Assembly: GCF_019059575.1 (NCBI RefSeq)
Contig: NW_024881504.1
Coordinates: 248,001-312,000, forward strand
From: Amphibalanus amphitrite
Taxonomy: Eukaryota > Arthropoda > Thecostraca > Balanomorpha > Balanidae
DNA: 64,000 nt
Direction of reading: 5' to 3'
The translations under genes were made by a program, and so were the position numbers. The notes beneath the pieces were generated by a model. That model did not search any database, had not been told where the DNA came from, and saw nothing but the letters and a program-made list of their open reading frames with translations. This document shows positions 44,843 to 57,011 of the stretch, piece after piece. Within the stretch, counting starts at the first letter, position 1. Each line of letters starts with the position of its first letter.

Positions 44843-47103
44843 GGGGCATTCCACGATAGATCGACCAAAATTTTATCAGATTTACACCCGACCATTTTTG
44901 ATTTTGATGAAATCTTGTCTACAGGGTTCTCTTATGCCCTGAAGTCAATGGTGACAACGCCAGACCCCTACGGTCAGCGGTTTAGGAGATATAGCCCCGG
45001 GCATTTTGACGAGGTCACTCTGCAGAGTGATTTTTGAAGTGCTATATCTCCTAAAGGAATGAAGGAAATGCATTAAACCTTTGCATCGTTGTGATCGTGG
45101 TGAAATGGGCAATTAATTGGCCATCTCGGATTTTCAAAAAAATGATTTTGATTTTTAGCTGTGACGTCATCAATTTTTAAACTTTCTGGCTACCCCCCTA
45201 GTACATTAAAATTTGCCATTATTTTTGCTCAGAAATAAAGTTCCGTCAATTTCCTTTCGACTGGAAAAAACAAAAATGGTAATCTTTCTACAAATATTTA
45301 ATCTTATTTTTTGAAAATCGCACTACAAACTCTGATTTTCAGAATCGGGTTATTAAGCAATATAAGACACATCTGCGAGGACCAGTTACTTCCAAAAAGA
45401 GGTTATCTGGGTTTCGGCATATATGTAGGGAAATACAGAATGTTAACCCTCGCCGGACCTATTGGTTTTCTACATACGCCCCGGCCGAGGGGGGGGGGGG
45501 CGGGTACGACCCCCCCCCTCGCCGTTTCGCCCCTGGTGGAGCTAGCGCGTCGCGGAAAAAACGAGCGTGTGCGCCGTTACGAGACGCAGAGATTGGTACC
45601 CGATTTTAAGGTCCTAGGTCAACCGGTGACCTCTGAGGTCAGGTCAAGTGCCCAAAGGTACGGTTCAGTTTTTGGTGAATAACTTCGCGGAAAATTGCCG
45701 CAGAGCCGCGATTTTGGCAGCATCGTGTTCGCCTCGCTCAGGCGCGTCGAATGATATACTTTTTGTTCGGGTTAGGTCAACTTGGGGTGTTGACCTCAGG
45801 TCAAGGTCAGGTCAGCACCCTAAGGTCACGAAGTTGGTCTAAAGGGGTCATGTCGCATATCATTCGATTTGGCAGGTCTTCCTGAGTCCATTGGTGGCTT
45901 TCCCGGCTCGCTAGCTCAATTTGATCAAGAGTTATTGACGAAAAACTAATATGACCTTGATGACGTCATAAATGACGTCACGAAAGGTCAACATTGCAAA
46001 AGTGACGCATCTAACCTTGCAAGGAGTGCATCAAATCACGATTCTGTGTGCTTGAGATAGTTGGAGATCGTTCCCGGCGCCAGAATAGCAGTTTTCATTT
46101 TTCCCCATTGACTTATAATGGTGAGGTCACGAAAATGACCTGACCTCATATGACCTTTAGGAAAAATCCGAGATATACAAGTTGTGAGACTCATAATGGA
46201 TACTAGATCCTGCAAGTTTCATTTCCCTGTGACATCTCCTCTGGCAGTGAGGGCGTTGCGAAGTTGCGACATCTGAAGACCGTGCAGAGGTTCACTTATG
46301 ACGTCATAGGTCAGTGACCTGTCCTGACCCAAAAATGCGGTTGGTGTCAAATGATGCGGCTTGGATCAAAGGTCAGGTATGCCAAGTTTCAGCTCTCTAC
46401 CGCCGGCGTGTTCGGAGCTATCGCGAAAAAACCCTATGGGGGGGGGCGGCACCCGCCCCCCCCCCTCGGCCGGCGAGGGTTAGATTAAAATATCTTACGC
46501 TTTGTTCCAGTTGCGAAAAATATTCAAGAAAATATTATTTAGGTGTTTTATAAATCCAGTCCTTCCACTGTCCGTGCCAGCTGCACCTATTTGTCGTTTC
46601 AGAGCAAATGTATGCAAATTTCATATTACAGAGTTGTTTTCAAAAAATAAAATAAAATATTTATAGAAAGATTACCATTTTTATTTTTTGACAGTCAAAA
46701 GAACATTGACCGATCTATATTTCTGAGCAAAAATAATGACAAATTTTAATGTACTAGGGGGGTAGCCAGAAAATTTAAAAATTGATGACGTCACAGCTAA
46801 AAATCAAAATAACTTTTTTGGAAATCCGAGATAGCCAATAAATTGCTCATTTCACCGCCATCACAACGATGTACAGGTTTAATGCATTTCCTCCATTACT
46901 TTAGGAGATATAGCACCTCAAAAATCACTCTGCAGAGTGACCTCGTCAAAATGCCCGGGGCTATATCTCCTAAACCGCTGACCGTAGGGGCCTGGCGTTG
47001 TCACCATTGACTTCAGGGCATAAGAGAACCCTATAGACAAGATTTCATCAAAATCAAAAATGGTCGGGTGTTAGGCCTTGGTCGATCTATCTTGGAATGC
47101 CCC
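44843..47103. mobile_element. Long inverted-repeat element with about 460-bp arms, hosting T16
   Basis: The left arm (44843 to about 45305) and right arm (about 46645-47103) are inverted copies: GGGGCATTCCACGATAGATC against its reverse complement with one base different, CGTCATCAATTTTTAAA, CTCTGCAGAGTGA and others. TATT at 44839-44842 and 47104-47107 may be the target duplication. T16 occupies the centre. No coding sequence. Confidence 0.8.
45447..46489. mobile_element. T16: T element in the centre of the long inverted-repeat element
   Basis: It begins CCCTCGCCGG after TTAA (45443-45446) and ends CCGGCGAGGG before TTAG (46490-46493), one base different. Hairpin cores GCGGGTACGAC and GGCGGCACCCGCC differ somewhat. 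The interior has AGGTCA, TGACGTCA and the CCATTGACTTATAATGG core at 46105-46121. Confidence 0.85.
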
Positions 47104-47107
47104 TATT

Positions 47108-47422
47108 CTGATGTCATTTTTGGCCAACCTATCACACTCTCTGGAAAAAGACGGCCCCGCATGGTGTCAAATTGATGCCCAGAGGGTCCCTGAAAGTTTG
47201 GTGACGACTGACGATATCTACAATACTTAGGGAGACATGGATTGAAAAAGGGAGAAAAGTCGTTTCGGACCCCTGTCACCCTAAAAGTCGAAGGCTAAAG
47301 CATATTTATCTCCTATCATATGGTGTTATGCTTCTTCAAGCGACTCATATGGATTTGGCTTCAAAAATTACAAAGATAACAACAAATAATATTGGTGTAA
47401 CTAGAACCCAAATGCCTATCTT
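47108..47422. other. Unassigned sequence
   Basis: A short stretch near 47165-47215 (GTGTCAAATTGATGCCC...GAAAGTTTGG) resembles T-element sequence next to the second hairpin, without terminus. Confidence 0.35.
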
Positions 47423-47426
47423 TTAA

Positions 47427-48414
47427 CCCGCGCACCGACGGGGGGCGGATATCCGCCCCCCCCTGAGGTTTTTCGCGGATAGCGGGAAAACCGCGGCGCG
47501 AAATTTGGTATGACTATTCTCTAATCAATTTTACACATGGTGTGCAAGTTTGAACCTCCTAACTTTTAAGGTCAGGTCACCAGGTCACTTTGAATGACCC
47601 AACCTCAAGTCACTTTTTTGCAACTTTGTCACCGTGCCAGAGCTACAGTAGATGTCGGAGGCCTTTGAAAGTCACAGGATGTTATTAGGTCATTAGTAGC
47701 TACAATTTGTATATCTCGGAATTTTGATGTCGGTGACCTAAGGTCAGGTCAATTTCGCGACCTCCCCATTATAAGTCAATGGGGGAAAAATCAACTCCCT
47801 GTTTTTACCACTAAAACGGGTCGGAATGGCCCCATATACCATACATGACTTCACATACGATCAACCTTCACTACCTTGAGGTCTGTTATGCTGTTGGGCA
47901 ACTGTAAGGTCATGTGACGTCATCAAAGGTCACCAAAGGTTTTTTGCCAATAACTCCTTACAGGAACAAGATACAGCCGCGCGGATGGTCTCATTGTGTT
48001 CAGCTCGTCAAGACGCATCGAATGATATACATGATGACCTCGAGGTCACGTGACCTGAGGTCAACCTTTGACCTTGACCTTTCGAGGTCAACATATATGT
48101 CATTCGATGCGGATTGAGGAGAGGATCACGATGATGCCCTTAGTTTGTTCCTATCTTGACTACTTCGAAAGTTATTCGAGAAAAACCCTCTCCATATCTA
48201 GCGCCGCCATTTTGACTTTTTCGACCCCTGTGACGTCATCTTTGACCTGACCTGAAAATGACCTAAGTAAAAATTGTAGACCTTGTCCGTGCGTATCCGA
48301 TGCCGTTTACCGCTTGTCGCTATCTTGCTTCGTTCTCGAGATCTCAGGGGGGGCGGTCATCCGCCCCCCCCCCCGTCGGTACTAAGTTGGCGCTGACCCC
48401 CGTCGGTGCGCGGG
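47427..48414 (+). mobile_element. T17: complete T element, TTAA duplication
   Basis: This 988-bp copy is flanked by TTAA at 47423-47426 and 48415-48418, starts CCCGCGCACCGACGGGG and ends CGTCGGTGCGCGGG. Cores GCGGATATCCGC and GCGGTCATCCGC are similar. Body related to T10, inverted, with the ATAAGTCAATGG core at about 47765 and TGACGTCA sites. Confidence 0.9.
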
Positions 48415-48418
48415 TTAA

Positions 48419-48942
48419 AAATGATGTCAAAAATCCATACACCATGTTTTCTGCGGTAAGCTTTGTGTCTGGTAGTTTTGGAACTATAGTGCGGCAGAAA
48501 ATAAAAATGTAGTGTGACGCGATATCCGGCCTCATCAGGTCACGGATAATTAGCAGAAACGTCCCCAACAAATAACAGCGCTTAACAGTCGTCTGCCGGC
48601 CCCATTGGTAACCGGCTAATACTATTCGCGACCTTGGATCGGCACGCTGCCGGCTCACTCAGCCCGCTGGCTACGGGCGACCTTGACCGCTCAACACCGA
48701 TTGGCCAACGGACGGGGTCGTGCGCTGGTCAGCACGTGGAGAGGACGGGGCACAGCACCGCACATTCTATGCGACCTCTGACCTTTCCCTGTCTCCTGAC
48801 CGCATGACGGATCGCCGGCCCAGGCGGTAGAAACCGGTTCTAGCCTCTCTAAAGCTGTCTCAAGCGCATTAATTCGTGAATTCATACAATCTTTGCGAGC
48901 CCCAGCATTTACCTTTGCATTCTTGATCTTAGGCGACTTCAT
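48419..48942. other. Unassigned sequence, partly GC-rich
   Basis: Nothing recognised. Confidence 0.35.
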
Positions 48943-49465
48943 TTATGACGTCACTAAGGTCACAGGAGTTTTCACCAAAAAGTCCCGATCAAATTGAGCT
49001 AGCGAGTCGGGAAGCCACCAGTGGACTTGTGAGGACCTACCGAATCGAATAAGCGATATGACCTTGGGCCAGCTTCGTGGCCTGAGTGGCTCTGCCCTGG
49101 CCCTGACCATGACCTGAGGTGCACACCTTAAATTGACCTCAACAAAAACAAAGCGTATACTATTCGACCCGCTTGAGCATGTAAAACTCGATGGTGCCAT
49201 TCTCTTGGCTCTGTAACCACTTATGGTGAAGTTGTTTACTAAAAACCGATCCCGCGACTTGGAGCACCTATACTGATCTCAGAGTTTATCGGTTGACCTG
49301 AGACATTCAACTCGGGTACCAGTTGCTGCATCTCATACGATGCACGCGCTCAGTTTTATCCGCAAGGCGCTAGCTCAATTAGGGGCGAAAAGACGGAGAG
49401 GGGTCGCAATCGCCCCCCCCCCTCTGGCCGGGGTATATGCAGGAAACCCAAAAGTCCGTTGAGGG
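48943..49465 (-). mobile_element. T16-like terminal fragment, TTAA flank
   Basis: The minus strand starts CCCTCAACGGAC after TTAA (49466-49469), passes a G-run/C-run hairpin, and aligns loosely to the first half of T16 through TGACGTCATAAATG-like sequence. The other end is missing. Confidence 0.65.
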
Positions 49466-49469
49466 TTAA

Positions 49470-50597
49470 GCATTGAAGTGATATATCATGATACGAGAAG
49501 ATATAGGTCAAAACAAGTATGCACAGGAGCGGGTGTGAAAAAAACTGTATTTGAGGTATGCCTTTTTATTATACATTCAATTTGCTTTAGTTATTGGTAA
49601 GAACAGAGACAACCAAGAAGAGCGCCCCTGAAGAAAAGGTGGCGCACCGGACGGGTGCGATTTTAAGGTCTAAGGTCAGTCGGGGACCTCTAAGTTCGTG
49701 TCAAGCACTCCATGTTAGGGGTAAAATATGGGAGCAAAAAAAAAACATCTCGATTTTGGCAGCATCGTCGTCGTCATGCTGTCAGGGCACCCATCCACTC
49801 CCTCGCCCGAAATATAATTAATTCCCTTTTTGTATGAGTTCTGGCATAATCCCGCACATTATGCTGCATGTTGTTTGCCATGAAAAAAGAACAATGCATG
49901 TTCAGCTACGTTCTACGCAGTGCGCACTAACCTAACAACCATCCCACCACCCACCACTAACCACCATCCCGTTCTGTGCTCCCTTCCACCCCACACGAAT
50001 CAGCCGAGATACTAGTCAGTCGCGCTAGCGCTACCCTATCCTCCCTTCCTGACTGCAAACCCAGAGCCGAGACTTCCCGAGCGCGACCTCTGACCCCACG
50101 CGCTCCGAAGGATCAGCCAATGCCTGAGGGCGCGCCGCGCGCCGGCCACCCGGATAGCCTCTGCCGAGTCTCTCTTTCATACACCGTTTACTACGCGCTC
50201 GATTCATTCATGATTCTGTGTTTCCGCGTTCCTCTCGTTAGATGGCTCTACTGATGTCATAGGCGATCCCAGGCAGATTGCGGCCAGAATACCCCAAACG
50301 GCTTATCTTTGCGCAGTGGCGATACAGTAACCAATGAGGTTTATCCGAGGTGCTGTTATTGCTAGTTGAAAAACCAAACGGCAGAAAATGAGGTTTTTGG
50401 TGAATATCTCGGAAAGTATTTGGCATACAACGATGCAATTTCACAGTCTCGTGGTAAATGTGCATACACATAATTCGGGTTGATACTTATGCATTTGAAC
50501 ATTATATAGGACCAGATATATCCAAAAAAGCAAAACCAACAAGACTTTTACTGGAGAACCGTACGCACGCTAACACGGCACTGCCTGGGCTATTTCC
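49470..50597. other. Mixed sequence with a decayed T16-like fragment and a GC-rich repeat
   Basis: About 49640-49790 resembles T16 (TTTTAAGGTC, GACCTCT, GATTTTGGCAGCATCG). 50085-50235 is the inverted partner of the GC-rich repeat at 43190-43345. No gene recognised. Confidence 0.45.
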
Positions 50598-50717
50598 GTA
50601 CCCACGACAGCCTGGGGGGTCGGATCCGACCCCCCTGTTATCTCGAGAACCAATGGTCGTATCGAGCCCCGCGAGGCGGTGTTCGAAAGGTCTCTACCAG
50701 ACCTTCCCAAAGCACCC
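50598..50717. mobile_element. Left part of an older T element (T18) interrupted at TTAA
   Basis: A GGTCGGATCCGACC hairpin and TGTTATCTCGAGAACCAATGG resemble the T9/T4 right-hand side. The copy breaks at TTAA 50718-50721, where T19 begins. The sequence after the T19-T21-T22 run (60302 onward) is of the same subfamily and may be its continuation. Confidence 0.5.
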
Positions 50718-51669
50718 TTAACCCTCGCCCTGGCAGGGGGGGGGTCGATGCGACCCCCCCTAAGGTTTTTCGAAGATAGCGTAAAAACGGCGGCGCGCAG
50801 CGCCGCCAAATTTGGCACAGCCTATGGGGCAACCTTTTCACATATGACCTGAAAATTTCAGGTCCAAGTGACCTTGGGTCAGGTCACCAGGTCAGAAAAA
50901 CCGGTACAAGGTCATGGTCAAATTTCAATTTTCTTTTTGCACCTGTCCAGCTCACAGTTTTGGACTGATTTCCTTCAAACTTTCAGGGTGTGCTAAGTTC
51001 ACCGAGTTGTATAACATATAGTTCGGGTTTTTTGAGGTCACTGACCTGAGGTCAGTTAGAGGTCATTACGTCGTAATGTTAAGCCTATGGGAAAATACTA
51101 AATTCGGAAAATACTGGAGATATCCGCTTCGTTCTATCACTTTTGTGCTTTAAAACCACAGTACTTAACAGCAGGTCACTTGGTGCTTCTTTGTTTGGTG
51201 TACTTATCCATGGGTCAGGTCAAATGAGGTCAACTGAGGTCAAATGACGTTTTTGCCAATAACTTGGCACATAATGACGCTAGAAATTAAAAAATGGTGT
51301 CATTGTGTTCCTGGTGATCAGCCGAATCGAATGATATGCGATATGATGCAATTTGGTTAACTTTAACTTAATTGATTAATTAAAGTTTACTTAAAAATTA
51401 AGAAAAACTTTAAGTACACTTAAGCAAGCTAAAAAGTATATCATTCGACGCGCCTTGACGTGCTGAGTTCATTGGTGCTTTTCTTTTTGCTCTATCTTAA
51501 TTAGATCAAAAGTTATAAGCGAAAAACTTTTGACCTGTTTTTAGCGAAAATTTTACATTTATACCCCCAAACCCCCCCTAAATATTGACCTAGAGCAACC
51601 AAATTTGCACAGGGGCGAGAACTCCGGGGGGCCCACCTACCTACCAAATTTGGTGTTTCTAGGTGCCAT

Positions 51670-51927
51670 TGTGGCGAGTTCTTACTTCCTTTTATTAGAG
51701 GTCTTTGTTCTTATTTTATCACGCCTTATTTGATTCATGTTTATTTTCTTGTCATTGTTGCTGCGCGCGTGAAAAACAATATTTCTTTTTAGCTCAGAAA
51801 ACCGAGTCAACGTCGATGTTTGAAATTGTTTTTAGTTGAGTGTGCGGCCTACTTTCAAACTGTCATGTTCTTTATTTCCGTCTCAATATAATTATATCAT
51901 TTTTATCTTTTCGTCTCGGCCGCCACA
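51670..51927 (+). repeat. Gypsy-2 5' LTR
   Basis: 258 bp, apparently identical to the 3' LTR. Confidence 0.93.
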
Positions 51928-52086
51928 ATTGGTGACCCCGACGTGATTTGATAACGAAATGAAAACATAAACAAGACTGAAGATCATTTGCCACGAAAAA
52001 CATTGAAGACAAGTAACGTAACTTTTGCTTAGCCTATTTGATTCTTTTCTATTTAATTTGTTGATTGTTTTTATCTGTTTGTCAAA

Positions 52087-52911
52087 ATGTCAAGAAACCG
52101 AGAGAGAGGAGACCAGAATGAAACAAAGATGTCTGTTCGACCGCCACCGTTTATGGAGACTGCTGTATCAGGTTGGTTCGCGATTCTTGACGCCCAATTC
52201 CATCTTGCGAATGTTACTTGTGATACCACGAAGTTCTTTCATGTCTTGGCATCTCTTCCCGCGGATGTGGTAGCTAGGGTCGATCCTTCTGTGATTGCTG
52301 GTCAGAACTTTTCTAACCTAAAATGTGTCGTGGTAGAGATGTTTGAGAAAACTAAGCCCGAACTCTTCGAAAAACTCATCTCCAAAAATGTCATGACCGG
52401 ACGTCCTTCAGAGTTTTTGGGAGAGCTGAGGGAGATTGCTTCGAAGGTAGGAGTCGGAGATGACCTGGTCAGGCACAAATTCATTCAGTCTCTTCCTTCT
52501 GCCATGAGCACGGTCCTGGCTGCTCAACGAGACCTTACCCTGTCACAGATGGGGAAGCTAGCCGACGAGCTCGTTCCTCTCGTTCAAAAGCAGACCGTAG
52601 TAGCCGCTCACCCGGTAGAATCTCACGGCAGTTCACGTTCCCCTCAAAGAGGCATCTCACCGGCTGCTAGGGGTCAACGACCCCGATCAGCTGATCGACG
52701 CGGCCAGGGAAGGGACCTCGAGCCATACCATGACGGACAGCCACCTAAAGTGTGCCGGGCTCACATCTTTTACGGTCCCCATGCCCGCACGTGCCGCCCC
52801 TGGTGTACGTGGCCTGGTAAAAGTGTGAGGGGCAGGACGCCAGTTAGATATAGGGACTCCACCCCAGCGGCCGAACAATCAGAACCGGGAAACTACAACG
52901 GCAGGCTGTAA
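52087..52911 (+). CDS. Gypsy-2 gag
   Basis: A 274-residue capsid-type protein. The N-terminal half ([29 protein letters not shown]) has the pattern of short Gypsy gag proteins with a conserved Trp-Phe. Residues near 219-241 ([19 protein letters not shown]) form a Cys/His cluster in place of a standard CCHC knuckle. The gag stop is at 52909-52911. Upstream of it, GGGAAAC at 52887-52893 is a consensus -1 slippery heptamer in the correct phase, followed by potential hairpin sequence. Pol is in the -1 frame. Confidence 0.85.
   Translation: MSRNRERGDQNETKMSVRPPPFMETAVSGWFAILDAQFHLANVTCDTTKFFHVLASLPADVVARVDPSVIAGQNFSNLKCVVVEMFEKTKPELFEKLISKNVMTGRPSEFLGELREIASKVGVGDDLVRHKFIQSLPSAMSTVLAAQRDLTLSQMGKLADELVPLVQKQTVVAAHPVESHGSSRSPQRGISPAARGQRPRSADRRGQGRDLEPYHDGQPPKVCRAHIFYGPHARTCRPWCTWPGKSVRGRTPVRYRDSTPAAEQSEPGNYNGRL
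52887..52893 (+). promoter_or_regulatory. Putative -1 ribosomal frameshift site (GGGAAAC)
   Basis: In the gag frame the codons are GGA AAC preceded by G, the X XXY YYZ pattern. A slip gives GGG AAA, and reading then continues CTA CAA CGG into the pol frame with no stop before the protease. About six bases downstream GGCAG can pair with CTGCC around 52925. Confidence 0.7.
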
Positions 52912-54801
52912 ATGCTGCGCAGGGTCTGCCACTACTCAAGGTCGCAGCCAATGTCGGGTCAACTAAGTTGTCATTTCTTGTTGACACTGGCGCCGGCATT
53001 TCACTTTTACCACGCGACTTGGTAACTCGTAAGCATCTTTCTCCTTCAGCCGTACATGTATCGACTGCCACAGGACAGCCCCTTCGAATTTACGGTGAAA
53101 TCCTTATCGATGTCGAAATACCCTCCTTGCGTCGAACTTTCCCTTGGACGTTCGTTGTCGCTGATGTGACAGATCCTATCCTTGGGAACGATTTTCTCGC
53201 GACATTCAAACTGATTGTAGACTGTGGGTCACAAACACTGACAGATTCAGTAACTTCGATTCGCTGCTCGGTCCTGACAGCGTCCAGCACGAGCGCGAAT
53301 CTGATCGCAAATGATCTATCGCATTTAGCGGCGCCGGCCCAGGCGCTCTTTCACAAGTATCCCGCCGTCCTCAATCCGCAGAAGGCTGCTGATTTGCAGC
53401 AGACTCCTATTCATACCAGGCACACTATAGACACGGGTAGTGCTCCGCCGACCTTTTCCAGTCCGCGTCCACTGCCTCCTGATAAACTGAAAGCAGCCAA
53501 GGAATCTTTTTCAACACTTCTACAGGCTGGCATTATCCGGCCCTCCAACTCACCTTGGTCTTCTCCTTTGCACATGGTGCCGAAGAACAGTCCCGGACAC
53601 TGGCGTGTGACAGGCGATTACCGAGCTCTTAATTCTTTGACGAAACCTGACAGGTACCCGTTACCACACATTCAGACCTTCTCCTCTAATCTACACGGTA
53701 AGGGCAGATTTTCAAAGATAGATTTGCTCCGCGCTTATCATCAAATACCCATGAACCAGGACGACATTCAGAAAACCGCCGTGACAACTCCCTTCGGCAA
53801 ATATGAGTGGCTCTATATGCCGATGGGTCTCCGCAATAGCGGCGCGAGTTTCCAGAGATTCATGGATAGTCTGTTTAGAGATTTAGATTGTGTTTTCAAC
53901 TACTTGGACGATATCCTTGTCTTCTCACCTGACGACGAAACCCACCAGCGAGATCTCGATGCAGTATTCAAGATACTCCACGAGCATCAACTGAGGGTGT
54001 CGCTGGACAAATGCTCATTTTTCCAGACGGAGATCGATTTCCTGGGCCATCGTATCACCGCTCAGGGAGTCCAGCCAGCCCCACACAAGGTGTCAGCAGT
54101 CGCTGAATTCGTGCAGCCGACAGATTCGAACGGACTTCGTCGATTCCTGGGCATGATCGGTTTTTATCGGCGGATGATACCTCACTTCGCCGAGCTTGTG
54201 TTCCCGCTGACGGAACTTATCAGACTTCATCCAAAAAACAAGCAACTTCCATGGGGAGATAAAGAAACAGAGGCATTTGATAACGCAAAGACAGCGCTAG
54301 TAAATGCTACCATGCTAAAGCATCCGTTATCAGTCGGCCAGTCATATCATTTAGTTACCGACGCATCTCTAGTAGCGGTGGGAGCTGCTCTTCATCAGGT
54401 GGTTGATGGACAGCCAGTACCAGTAGCATTCTTTTCCAAGAAGCTGAACAGCGCCCAACAGAAATACTCCACATACGATAGGGAATTGCTAGCAGCCTAC
54501 CTGGCGACCTTACATTTCAAAAATATCATCGACGGGCGACATGTGATCTTATTCACAGATCATAAGCCACTGACCACCGCTTTTCATAGTCAGAAACCAG
54601 CAAAGTCTGACAGACAGCAGCGCCACTGGTGCGTGATCACTGAATATGTTGCTGAAGTAGAATACGTCAGAGGGGTGGACAATGTGGTAGCCGATTGTTT
54701 GTCTCGTCCAGTAAACGCTATTCGAGTCGATACGCATGACCTGACCTCTCTCGCCGAACAGCAAACGGATGACCCCGAAACAGCTGATTTCAGGCATCGG
54801 C
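52893..54801 (+). pseudogene. Gypsy-2 pol, first part: protease, reverse transcriptase, RNase H
   Basis: Following the -1 frame: protease [13 protein letters not shown]; reverse transcriptase with [38 protein letters not shown] and catalytic [10 protein letters not shown]; RNase H with [27 protein letters not shown] and LFTDHKPL. The frame is open up to RHRL, where T20 enters at TTAA. There is no ATG requirement because expression would be by frameshift from gag. Catalytic residues are all present; only the insertion and the downstream loss break the gene. Confidence 0.88.
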
Positions 54802-54805
54802 TTAA

Positions 54806-55998
54806 CCCGCGCCCTGCTGGGGGGGGGGTGTTTGAACACCCCCCCTTGTGGTTTTTCGCGAATATCTCAAAAACGGCGGCGCGGAGCGCCGCCGTTTTTG
54901 GTACACCTTATCATACATCAATTCTACACATGTTGTGAAAATTTCAGACCAAGGTCATTCAAGGTCAGGTCACCAGGTCACTTGAAGTGACCTCACCTCA
55001 TAAAAACTTTCAATGTCTGTCATAGCTACACCGAGTGACCGATCGCTTTGAAACTTTCAGCGATTGCTAAGAGCAATAGCATGTACAAAATGTATATCTC
55101 AGAATTTTGATATCGATGACCTAAGGTCAGGTCAATTTTGCGACCTCCTCATTATAAGTCAATGGGAGAAAATTGAAATGCGCCTCTTTTGGATGAAAGA
55201 CATTATAAACACTCCCAAACACCGAATTACAAGTGGTTTAGACACACTGAACTTGAAAATGGTGTCCGTGACCCTTGTTTATGCCCTGAGGTCATCTTAG
55301 GTCACGAATGGTATCTAACAGTTTTTCGCAAATAACTTTTGATAGAGGCATGCTAGAGCGATGAAAACGCCTTAGATGTGTTCAGCTCGACGATACGGAT
55401 CGACTGATATGCAACATGACCCTTTCCGGTCAGGTCATGACCTTGACCTGAGGTCAAATTTTCAAGTTGACCTTTCAAGGTCAAGTCATAGTTCATTCGA
55501 TGCGTCTTGACGAGAGGAACACGATGCCGGTAAAAGTAAGCTCGTACAAGGCTTGGGTCAAAAGTTATTGCAGAAAAACTGTTTTCGAAAAAATCGGCTA
55601 TTTTTGCAGTTTTTGCCCCCTGCAGGCAAAACCGTTGACGTTAGGTCAAATCTGAGAGAATTATTCAGAAAGGGCGTTAATAGGGCTATCGAATGCGCTT
55701 TTCCGCGGCGCTGTAGCTCTATTGGTTCCCGAGTTATGCGTTGGCTTCTTGGAAATTTTCGACATTCGACCTGGAAATCGGCGAAATTTTGCCTTCAATG
55801 ACCTCTGGTGACCTGACCTTTGACCTGACCAAAAAATTGACCGAAGTGATTTCGTCATTATTTTTTACGCTCTTTCGAACGCCGCCTTCCGCGTATTGCT
55901 ACGTGGCCCAGGAGCTGAGTTACAAGGGGGGGGGGGTGTTCAAACACCCCCCCCCCCCAGCAGGGCGCGGAAATCCAGGACCCCCAGCAGGGCGCGGG
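54806..55998 (+). mobile_element. T20: complete T element inside Gypsy-2 pol, TTAA duplication
   Basis: The 1193-bp element lies between TTAA at 54802-54805 and 55999-56002. Cores TGTTTGAACA and TGTTCAAACA are reverse complements. The GGCGGCGC hairpin is on the left. The right end has an extra inner copy of the terminus motif (CCCCCAGCAGGGCGCGG). It is a relative of T5 and T25. As its host has apparently identical LTRs, T20 must be recent. Confidence 0.95.
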
Positions 55999-56002
55999 TT
56001 AA

Positions 56003-56643
56003 GGCATTTCCGCTCGGCGATGGTCGAGAGATTTGGTGTGACTGCTCGACCGCTCATCCCAGGCCTTTTGTGCCGCGCGCGTCCCGTCGTGCCGTATTCG
56101 ACAAACTGCATGGTTTGTCACATCCCGGTCAGGGAGCGTCTCAGCGTCTCATAACTGCTCGCTATTTTTGGCCCGACATGAACAAACAGATCAAGGACTG
56201 GGTGCGTGAGTGTACATCTTGCCAGGAAGCCAAGGTACACCGCCACACGAAGTCGGCAAACGGTCTTTTTGACGTTCCTTGCGGTCGTTTTGAAATCGTT
56301 CACATCGATATCGTCGGTCCTCTCCCGCCGTCTTTCCAAAATGGCCAGCCCTTTTCGTCTCCGTACCGATACCTATTGACATGCATTGACAGGGCAACGC
56401 GCTGGATGGAGGCGACCCCGCTAACTGACATCTCAGCTGCGAGTATAGCCGCGGCGTTTCTTGACGTATGGATATCTCGTTTCGGCGTTCCTTTATATGT
56501 GGTGACTGACAGAGGAAGTCAATTCGAGTCCGAGCTTTTCAGTCACCTTTCAGCCTTGATAGGTTTCCATCGTTTGCGAACGACTGCATATACGCCACGC
56601 TCGAACGGGTTAGTCGAAAGGAGCCACAGGACGCTGAAGGCAT
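56003..56643 (+). pseudogene. Gypsy-2 pol, second part: truncated integrase
   Basis: The frame resumes in register after T20. It has the zinc domain (HGLSHPG...CTSCQEAK) and the catalytic core: HIDIVGP, VTDRGSQF and NGLVERSH supply D, D and E. After LKAL at about 56643 the sequence dissolves into GGCATTAG repeats and the rest of the integrase is absent. The integrase C-terminal domain is therefore missing. Confidence 0.85.
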
Positions 56644-56671
56644 TAGGCATTAGGCATGAAGGCATTAGTAT

Positions 56672-57011
56672 TGTGGCGCATCTTATGTATATTTTTATGT
56701 ATATTTTACAGAAACATAATTATTGTTTAAGTTTCGCGAATTATCGATATACCATTCTATCTTGTTTAATTATTATTGATTAATTGCGCTTTGTATGATT
56801 CACTTTTATTTTCCCGCCTGTAACCTTGGCAACCACGCGCATTACTTTTTATGTCACGAATTTTATTTACCTTGAAATTGAGGTTGCTTTTGTTGTGAAT
56901 GTTTTTGAGTTGTCTGTCTATAATAGTATGTCCAAGAACTTGTGTTGATCATAACTTACAATATAATTTCTCATCATCAACAATTACTTTTATCGACCCT
57001 TGCCTGCCACA
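56672..57011 (+). repeat. LTR-like sequence of a related Gypsy element, followed by a primer site
   Basis: It starts TGTGGCG and ends GCCACA like the Gypsy-2 LTR, but the interior differs. It is followed two bases later by the same TGGTGACCCCGACGTGA (57014), as at the Gypsy-2 5' LTR. The sequence to about 57590 would be its leader. A chimera formed by template switching is likely. Confidence 0.65.

Noticed and set aside
45447-49465. A single 4-kb T element from 45447 to 49465
   Set aside because: A nearer compatible right end lies at 46489, a complete T17 and other sequence intervene, and 48943-49465 aligns as a separate truncated copy.
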